Assembly: GCA_002384815.1 (NCBI GenBank)
Contig: DGBN01000068.1
Span: 23,758-34,554 of the forward strand
Reading direction: 5' to 3'
Origin: Oxalobacteraceae bacterium UBA4003
GTDB taxonomy: Bacteria; Pseudomonadota; Gammaproteobacteria; Burkholderiales; Burkholderiaceae_D
DNA length: 10,797 nucleotides
Part shown: positions 7,007 to 10,797 of the stretch, piece after piece
How the letters are laid out: every line of letters begins with the position of its first letter
Position numbering within the stretch: position 1 is the first letter of the stretch
Made by a program: the position numbers and the translations under genes
Notes under the pieces: model-generated
Told to the model about the DNA's origin: nothing
The model's database searches: none
The model's input: only the letters and a program-made list of their open reading frames with translations

Positions 7007-7029
7007 TTACTCTCTCTCGCTCAATCCAT

Positions 7030-7056
7030 GCACCCTGCACTCTGTCCTGCAGGTGC
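7030..7056 (-). other. Hairpin in the ypfJ to chorismate mutase gap
   Basis: GCACCCTGCA (7030-7039) and TGCAGGTGC (7048-7056) pair as a 9-bp stem with one bulged C around an 8-base loop. On the minus strand it lies between the ypfJ stop and the chorismate mutase start, about 23 bases before that ATG. No T-run follows, so it is not a classical terminator. It could be an RNA processing or stability element; the role is inference. Confidence 0.35.
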
Positions 7057-7079
7057 GCGACTGCAATCAAATATCTTAA

Positions 7080-7943
7080 TCAAAGCTGTCTGGCGGAAAA
7101 GGTATTGCAGCTATTCAAATCTCCGCCTTCAATCCCGCGCTGGAACCAGCGCACGCGTTGTGCCGAGGTGCCATGCGTAAATGAATCCGGCACCACGTGG
7201 CCTTGCGCCTGCTTCTGCAAGGTGTCGTCGCCGATCGCACTGGCGGCCTTCAAGGCACTCTCCACATCGCCGTCTTCCAGTATGCTGCGCGCCTGATTGG
7301 CGTGATACGCCCACACACCGGCAAAGCAATCTGCCTGCAGCTCCACCCTGACCGACAAGGCATTCGCCTGCGTTTGCGATCCGCCGCGTTTTGCCTGATC
7401 CACTTTACCCATGATGCCGCTGATGTGCTGCACATGATGACCAACTTCATGTGCGATCACATAAGCCTGCGCAAAATTGCTGGAGACGCGAAAGCGATCT
7501 CGCATGGTCTGGAAAAATTCCAGGTCGATATACACCTTCTGATCGCCCGGACAATAAAAAGGGCCTGCGGCCGTATCGCCGGTACCGCAGGCTGTGGGCG
7601 TCTGACCGGAAAACAGCACCAGTTTTGGTCTCACGTACGTCGCACCACTCTCGCGAAAAATCGGTCCCCAGGTATCTTCGGTATCGGCCAGTACCGTTGC
7701 AACAAACTTCGCAGTTTGATCATCTGCCGGTGGACCTTGCGCCGGTGCCTGCGATTGCGTCTGCACCAGACCGCCCCCGCTCAGCAGGCTGATGATGGTG
7801 GCCGGATTGATACCGAGAAAATACGAGCCAAGCAAGGCGATGACAATGGTGCCTATGCCGATGGAACGGCCGCCGAATCTACCGCCACCGCTGCCGCGTC
7901 TATCCTCAACATTGTCGCTTTCGCGATTGCCTTCCCATTTCAT
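7080..7943 (-). CDS. ypfJ: Membrane-anchored neutral zinc metallopeptidase, YpfJ family
   Basis: This is a 287-residue protein of the putative neutral zinc metallopeptidase family (COG2321/YpfJ). The N-terminus is MKWEGNRESDNVEDRRG, a family-typical start, followed by a Gly/Arg-rich stretch. One membrane segment lies at about 28-48, so the rest is probably periplasmic. A low-complexity linker (about 60-75) leads to the catalytic part. The zinc motif HEVGH is at 165-169 (His165, Glu166, His169), and ELQADCFAG (201-209) supplies the likely third ligand Glu201. Cys119 and Cys131 could form a disulfide. A good ribosome site GGAG (7949-7952) lies 5 bases before the ATG. The gene follows can by 50 bp on the same strand. 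The physiological substrate is unknown to me; proteolytic activity is inferred from the motif. Confidence 0.93.
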   Translation of the reverse strand: MKWEGNRESDNVEDRRGSGGGRFGGRSIGIGTIVIALLGSYFLGINPATIISLLSGGGLVQTQSQAPAQGPPADDQTAKFVATVLADTEDTWGPIFRESGATYVRPKLVLFSGQTPTACGTGDTAAGPFYCPGDQKVYIDLEFFQTMRDRFRVSSNFAQAYVIAHEVGHHVQHISGIMGKVDQAKRGGSQTQANALSVRVELQADCFAGVWAYHANQARSILEDGDVESALKAASAIGDDTLQKQAQGHVVPDSFTHGTSAQRVRWFQRGIEGGDLNSCNTFSARQL

Positions 7944-7993
7944 GGCGTCTCCAGGCTGGCTTGAGTGCCAGATATATTGTGAAGGGTAATCGC

Positions 7994-8683
7994 TTATGAA
8001 TGCACCGGCACATCTTCGGCTTCGTAACGCGCAAAACTGTTTTTCAGTTTTTCATCTGCTGCATCTGCGCAATCGATCGTCACGCCCAGATCACCGAGCA
8101 AACCGTCTTTCAAGCCGTAGACCCAGCCATGTATCGTCAGATTCTGACCGCGTTCCCATGCATCCTGCACGATGGTCGTACGGCAGACATTGGCAACCTG
8201 TTCGATCACATTCAGTTCGCACAGACGATCGTGCTGCGCCTGCGTCGGCAGCGCATCGCCCAGATAGCGGCCATATTTCTGATGCACATCCTGCACATGC
8301 CGCAACCAGTTATCTGCCAGGCCGACGCGCCTGCGCAGCATGGCCGCATGCACACCCGAGCAACCATAATGACCACAGACGATCACATGTTTGACACCCA
8401 GTACGTCGACTGCAAATTGCAGTACCGACAGGCAATTGAGATCCGAATGCGCGACAACATTGGCAATATTCCTGTGTACGAATAATTCGCCAGGCGCCAG
8501 ATCGACAATTTCATTTGCAGGCACACGGCTGTCGGAACAGCCTATCCACAAATATTCCGGAGATTGTTGCGATGCAAGTTTGACGAAAAAATCCGGATCT
8601 TTCGCCACTTTTTCAGCTGCCCAAGCACGATTATTCTGGAAAAGTTGTTTCAAGGGGAGGATTTCTTTCTTTTTGTCTGTCAT
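7994..8683 (-). CDS. can: Beta-class carbonic anhydrase
   Basis: This enzyme interconverts CO2 and bicarbonate, supplying bicarbonate for carboxylations at ambient CO2. The 229 residues are close to E. coli Can (220). The zinc site is Cys49 in CSDSRVPAN, with the Asp51/Arg53 dyad, and His105 and Cys108 in VCGHYGCSG. GELFVHRNIANVV (65-77) and the C-terminal IHGWVYGL are also family-typical. A cytosolic location is expected, as no signal peptide is present. The ATG at 8683 follows a moderate ribosome site GGATAG. It lies 50 bp before ypfJ on the same strand. The 357-bp gap upstream, toward dnaJ, holds a decayed gene and a short ORF rather than a clear promoter. Confidence 0.97.
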   Translation of the reverse strand: MTDKKKEILPLKQLFQNNRAWAAEKVAKDPDFFVKLASQQSPEYLWIGCSDSRVPANEIVDLAPGELFVHRNIANVVAHSDLNCLSVLQFAVDVLGVKHVIVCGHYGCSGVHAAMLRRRVGLADNWLRHVQDVHQKYGRYLGDALPTQAQHDRLCELNVIEQVANVCRTTIVQDAWERGQNLTIHGWVYGLKDGLLGDLGVTIDCADAADEKLKNSFARYEAEDVPVHS

Positions 8684-8685
8684 TT

Positions 8686-8787
8686 CTATCCATCATGCTG
8701 CAAACCCGATACGTAAACGATGTACCGGCGATAAGCGATCATTTTATCCGGATTTTCCTGCAGCCGACGGATCGTATCGTCGCTCAT
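8686..8787 (-). CDS. Possible 33-residue ORF upstream of can
   Basis: An ATG at 8787 opens a 33-codon frame that closes with TAG 2 bases before the can ATG. The product starts MSDDTIRRLQENPDKM, is charged at the N-terminus, and ends with a Tyr/Val-rich YRRYIVYVSG segment. I do not recognise it. The ATG falls in an ATGA with the frame-matched TGA that would have ended the upstream chalcone-isomerase-like remnant had its TAA been sense. It could be a coupled small protein, a leader peptide for can, another gene remnant, or chance. The ribosome site (GGGCGAG) is poor. Confidence 0.25.
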   Translation of the reverse strand: MSDDTIRRLQENPDKMIAYRRYIVYVSGLQHDG

Positions 8788-8801
8788 TGCTCGCCCGGCA
8801 G

Positions 8802-8983
8802 TTACCGCTTGAATTTATCGTCTACCGGCCTGGTTCCCAGCCAGATGCGCAATACTGCGTTGCAGAAGGCAGTATCGGATCGAGAACTTTTCTGTCGTTC
8901 AACAGCAGCACCATGCCGCTAGCGGGCACCCAGTCCAGATGCAATACATCGCCCTGCCTGAGTTCGGGAGCCGTAGCGAAAAA
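8802..8983 (-). pseudogene. Remnant of a chalcone-isomerase-like (Chalcone_3 type) gene, 5'-truncated and frameshifted
   Basis: On the minus strand, frame one reads FFATAPELRQGD, then VLHLDWVPASG and LLLNDRKVLDPILPSA (8983 to about 8863), then loses the pattern. Shifting frame at about 8861 restores it as NAVLRIWLGTRPVDDKFKR, ending at TAA 8802-8804. Joined, the two pieces resemble the C-terminal third of the chalcone-isomerase-like family as I remember it: FAT-P-x-(M/L)-x-x-GD, a DW-(I/V)-P segment, an LN turn, then FYNAVLRIWLGDKP. The expected 'FY' before NAVL is missing, which suggests a small deletion caused the shift. The N-terminal two thirds (signal peptide and most of the fold) are absent, because dnaJ and its terminator lie immediately upstream. 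The frame after the TAA reads LPGEQ then TGA at 8784-8786, so the original gene may have ended there. No function is expected. Confidence 0.6.
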
Positions 8984-9010
8984 AATGCCGGTCGAAAAAT
9001 CGACCGGCAT
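8979..9010 (-). terminator. Intrinsic terminator of dnaJ
   Basis: On the minus strand an 11-bp perfect stem, ATGCCGGTCGA (8985-8995) paired with its exact complement (9000-9010), closes on a 4-base TTTT loop. It is followed at once by TTTTTT (8979-8984). It begins 31 bp after the dnaJ stop, so it is a textbook Rho-independent terminator. Its T-run forms the first codons of the adjacent gene remnant. Confidence 0.88.
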
Positions 9011-9040
9011 CGGCATTGCTGCGGCAAACATGAAGTCTTC

Positions 9041-10165
9041 CTACTCGAAGAATTCCTTCACCTTGTCTTTCCACGACTTGGTTTGCGGGCTGTGTTTGGA
9101 GCCGCCTTCTATGGTCAGCAATTCGAATTCGCGCAGCAATTCCTTTTGCTTTTCAGTCAGCGTGACAGGCGTTTCCACCACCACGTGGCAAAACAGATCG
9201 CCGGCGTAACCTGAACGCACGCCCTTGATACCCTTGCTGCGCAGACGGAAAGTCTTGCCCGACTGCGTGCCCTCAGGAATAGTGAAGGATGCCTTGCCGT
9301 TCAAGGTCGGTACTTCTATTTCACCACCCAAGGCGGCCTTTGCAAACGAGATGGGAATCTCGCAATGCAGATCGTCGCCTTCGCGCTGGAACATCGCATG
9401 CTGCTTGATGCGAATCTCGACATACAGATCGCCCGGTGGCCCACCATTCATGCCCGGTTCGCCGTTACCGGATGAACGTATGCGCATGCCATCGTCGATA
9501 CCGGATGGAATTTTGACTTCCAGCGTTTTATTGCGCTTGATCTTGCCGGCGCCGCTACAGGCAGAACACGGCGATGGATTGATCTTGCCGACACCATGAC
9601 ATTTCGGACAGGTTTGCAGCACACTGAAGAAACCCTGCTGCATGCGCACCTGGCCATGCCCGCCGCAAGTGGTACAGGTAATCGGCGAGGTGCCCGGTTT
9701 GGCACCGCTGCCATCGCAGGTTTCGCAGCTATCCCACGAAGGCACGCGTATCGTCGTGTCGTAACCGTGTGCAGCCTGTTCCAGCGTGATTTCCAGGTTG
9801 TAGCGCAGATCGGCACCGCGATAAACCTGCGGACCGCCGCGACCGCCACGGCCACCACCGGTCTGGCCGAAAATGTCGCCGAAAATGTCGCCAAAGGCAT
9901 CGGAAAAACCGCCCCCGCTCCCGCCACCGCCCATGTTCGGGTCTACACCGGCATGGCCGTAACGATCATAGGCGTCGCGCTTTTGCGGATCGGACAGCAT
10001 CTCGTAGGCTTCTTTCGCCTCCTTGAATTTATCCTCTGCACCTTTGCTATCCGGATTGCGATCCGGATGGTGTTTCATTGCTAGCTTGCGATACGCCTTC
10101 TTGATTTCTTCATCGGACGCATTCTTTCCCAAACCAAGAATTTCGTAAAAATCACGTTTTGCCAT
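9041..10165 (-). CDS. dnaJ: Chaperone protein DnaJ (type I Hsp40)
   Basis: DnaJ delivers unfolded clients to DnaK and stimulates its ATPase through the J domain. The 374 residues show the full type I layout. The J domain (about 1-70) carries the HPD motif at 33-35. A Gly/Phe-rich linker (about 75-115) includes the repeated FGDIFGDIFG. The zinc-finger domain has four CxxCxGxG repeats starting at Cys147, Cys164, Cys186 and Cys200. The C-terminal substrate-binding and dimerisation region (about 211-374) follows. All eight zinc cysteines are intact. The start MAKRDFYEILG is family-typical; an AGGG ribosome site lies about 10 bases upstream. It follows dnaK on the same strand but is separated by 179 bp containing an intrinsic terminator, so it may need read-through or its own promoter. 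I found no clear heat-shock (sigma-32) promoter in the gap. Confidence 0.98.
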   Translation of the reverse strand: MAKRDFYEILGLGKNASDEEIKKAYRKLAMKHHPDRNPDSKGAEDKFKEAKEAYEMLSDPQKRDAYDRYGHAGVDPNMGGGGSGGGFSDAFGDIFGDIFGQTGGGRGGRGGPQVYRGADLRYNLEITLEQAAHGYDTTIRVPSWDSCETCDGSGAKPGTSPITCTTCGGHGQVRMQQGFFSVLQTCPKCHGVGKINPSPCSACSGAGKIKRNKTLEVKIPSGIDDGMRIRSSGNGEPGMNGGPPGDLYVEIRIKQHAMFQREGDDLHCEIPISFAKAALGGEIEVPTLNGKASFTIPEGTQSGKTFRLRSKGIKGVRSGYAGDLFCHVVVETPVTLTEKQKELLREFELLTIEGGSKHSPQTKSWKDKVKEFFE

Positions 10166-10201
10166 CTGTAGGCACCCTGTTTCTTTCTCTGCTTATTATG
10201 C

Positions 10202-10241
10202 AAAAACGCCGAGTCGAGGTTTTGCAACCCTGGACCCGGCG
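10202..10241 (-). terminator. Intrinsic terminator between dnaK and dnaJ
   Basis: On the minus strand CGCCGGGTC (10233-10241) pairs with GACTCGGCG (10207-10215), 9 bp with one G-U pair. An inner GGTT/AACC helix closes on a GCAA tetraloop (within 10218-10229). The stem is followed directly by TTTTT (10202-10206). It lies 36 bp before the dnaJ ATG and about 100 bp after the dnaK stop, so it should end or attenuate dnaK transcription ahead of dnaJ. Confidence 0.82.
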
Positions 10242-10273
10242 AGTCTTGCGACTTCAGACGATTACAAATCCAC

Positions 10274-10300
10274 GCGCTTCGTTTTATTTTCGCGAAGCGC
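10274..10300 (-). other. Second hairpin downstream of dnaK
   Basis: GCGCTTCG (10274-10281) and CGAAGCGC (10293-10300) form a perfect 8-bp GC-rich stem with an 11-base AT-rich loop. It starts 44 bp after the dnaK stop. No T-run follows on the minus strand. It could protect the dnaK mRNA 3' end or be a processing site; this is inference. Confidence 0.5.
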
Positions 10301-10344
10301 CAGGCAACTTGTGTGCGAATAATCCAAGTCGCTTGACCGACAAA

Positions 10345-10797
10345 TTACTTGTCTTTCACTTCCTTGAAGTCTGCGTCCACCACGTCGTCCTGTTGCGGCT
10401 TGGCTTCAGCGTGGCCATCGGCACCTGCCGAATGTGCGTCATCCGACGCTGCGCCGGCTGCCTGCTGCGCCTGCATGTCGGCGTACATCTTTTCGCCGAG
10501 TTTTTGCGCAGCAGCCGACAAGGCTGCGGATTTTTCATCGATGGCTGCCTTGTCGCTGCCTTTCAACGCTTCTTCCAGATCCTGGATTGCCGCTTCGATT
10601 TTTTCCTTCTCGCCGGCTTCCAGCTTGTCGCCGTATTCAGCCAGCGATTTGCGTGTCGAATGCACCAGTGCATCGCCCTGGTTGTGCGCTTCTGCGACTT
10701 CCTTCAGGCGTTTGTCTTCTTCCGCATTGGCTTCGGCATCCTGCACCATCTTTTGAATTTCTTCTTCGGTCAAACCGGAGTTGGCCTTGATGGTGAT
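10345..10797 (-). CDS. dnaK: Chaperone protein DnaK (Hsp70), C-terminal 150 residues, partial
   Basis: The frame runs off the right edge of the window, so only the last 150 residues of about 640 are seen. It begins ITIKANSGLTEEEIQKMVQDAE, which is the end of the beta-sandwich substrate-binding domain and the start of the helical lid. The lid helices follow, then a low-complexity Ala/Gly/His/Gln-rich linker (AGAASDDAHSAGADGHAE). The conserved acidic tail DDVVDADFKEVKDK closes the protein. This tail matches the EEVKD-type end of bacterial DnaK. The ATPase domain and start lie outside. DnaK is the main ATP-dependent Hsp70 and the direct partner of the neighbouring DnaJ. Confidence 0.97.
   Translation of the reverse strand: MTIKANSGLTEEEIQKMVQDAEANAEEDKRLKEVAEAHNQGDALVHSTRKSLAEYGDKLEAGEKEKIEAAIQDLEEALKGSDKAAIDEKSAALSAAAQKLGEKMYADMQAQQAAGAASDDAHSAGADGHAEAKPQQDDVVDADFKEVKDK

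Noticed and set aside
7197..7964. 255-codon open frame antisense to ypfJ
   Set aside because: The minus-strand gene has clear catalytic motifs and a ribosome site; this frame has no recognisable pattern.
7956..7971. CTGGC/GCCAG mini-hairpin upstream of ypfJ
   Set aside because: A 5-bp stem with a 6-base loop is common by chance.
8822..9031. 69-residue hypothetical protein after dnaJ
   Set aside because: It begins inside the dnaJ terminator region, and its real content is the first-frame half of the chalcone-isomerase-like remnant, so I list it as a pseudogene and not a gene.
10166..10344. Heat-shock sigma-32 promoter for dnaJ
   Set aside because: I looked for CTTGAA and CCCCAT-like boxes at 13-15 bp spacing on the minus strand and saw none.

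Overview
The window is a core chromosomal segment of a betaproteobacterium. The gene order pcnB-folK-(DUF486)-deoxynucleoside kinase-panB, with hda next to a divergent purM, is typical of Burkholderiales. The protein sequences and a moderate GC content (mid-50s % by eye, not computed) suggest Oxalobacteraceae, possibly a Herminiimonas/Janthinobacterium-like organism. The genus is an inference from memory of synteny and composition.

Layout, left to right. purM (minus strand, purine synthesis) is divergent from a rightward cluster. Their shared 346-bp gap holds overlapping candidate promoters. The rightward cluster is hda (regulatory inactivation of DnaA), a HAD-IB phosphatase, pcnB (poly(A) polymerase) and folK (folate synthesis). 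These four are joined by 4-, 8- and 4-base stop/start overlaps. After a 91-bp gap come a small four-helix DUF486 membrane protein, a deoxynucleoside kinase and panB (pantothenate synthesis). panB faces a leftward block, and a 12-bp perfect hairpin lies in the convergent gap.

The leftward block, in transcription order, is the 3' end of dnaK, dnaJ, a beta-carbonic anhydrase (can), a ypfJ-type membrane-anchored zinc metallopeptidase and a stand-alone AroQ-type chorismate mutase. dnaK and dnaJ are separated by a well-formed intrinsic terminator plus a second hairpin. dnaJ is followed by another strong terminator.

Between dnaJ and can lies the most unusual item. It is a 5'-truncated, frameshifted remnant of what reads as a chalcone-isomerase-like (Chalcone_3 type) protein, abutting the dnaJ terminator. 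It is followed by a 33-codon ORF that ends just before can.

Functionally the window joins replication control, RNA decay, cofactor and nucleotide synthesis, and the DnaK/DnaJ chaperone system. I see no mobile element, CRISPR array, tRNA, rRNA or defence system. I did not find an obviously new multi-gene system. The points worth a second look are the pseudogene, the unexplained hairpins and two conserved proteins whose substrate or role is unassigned.
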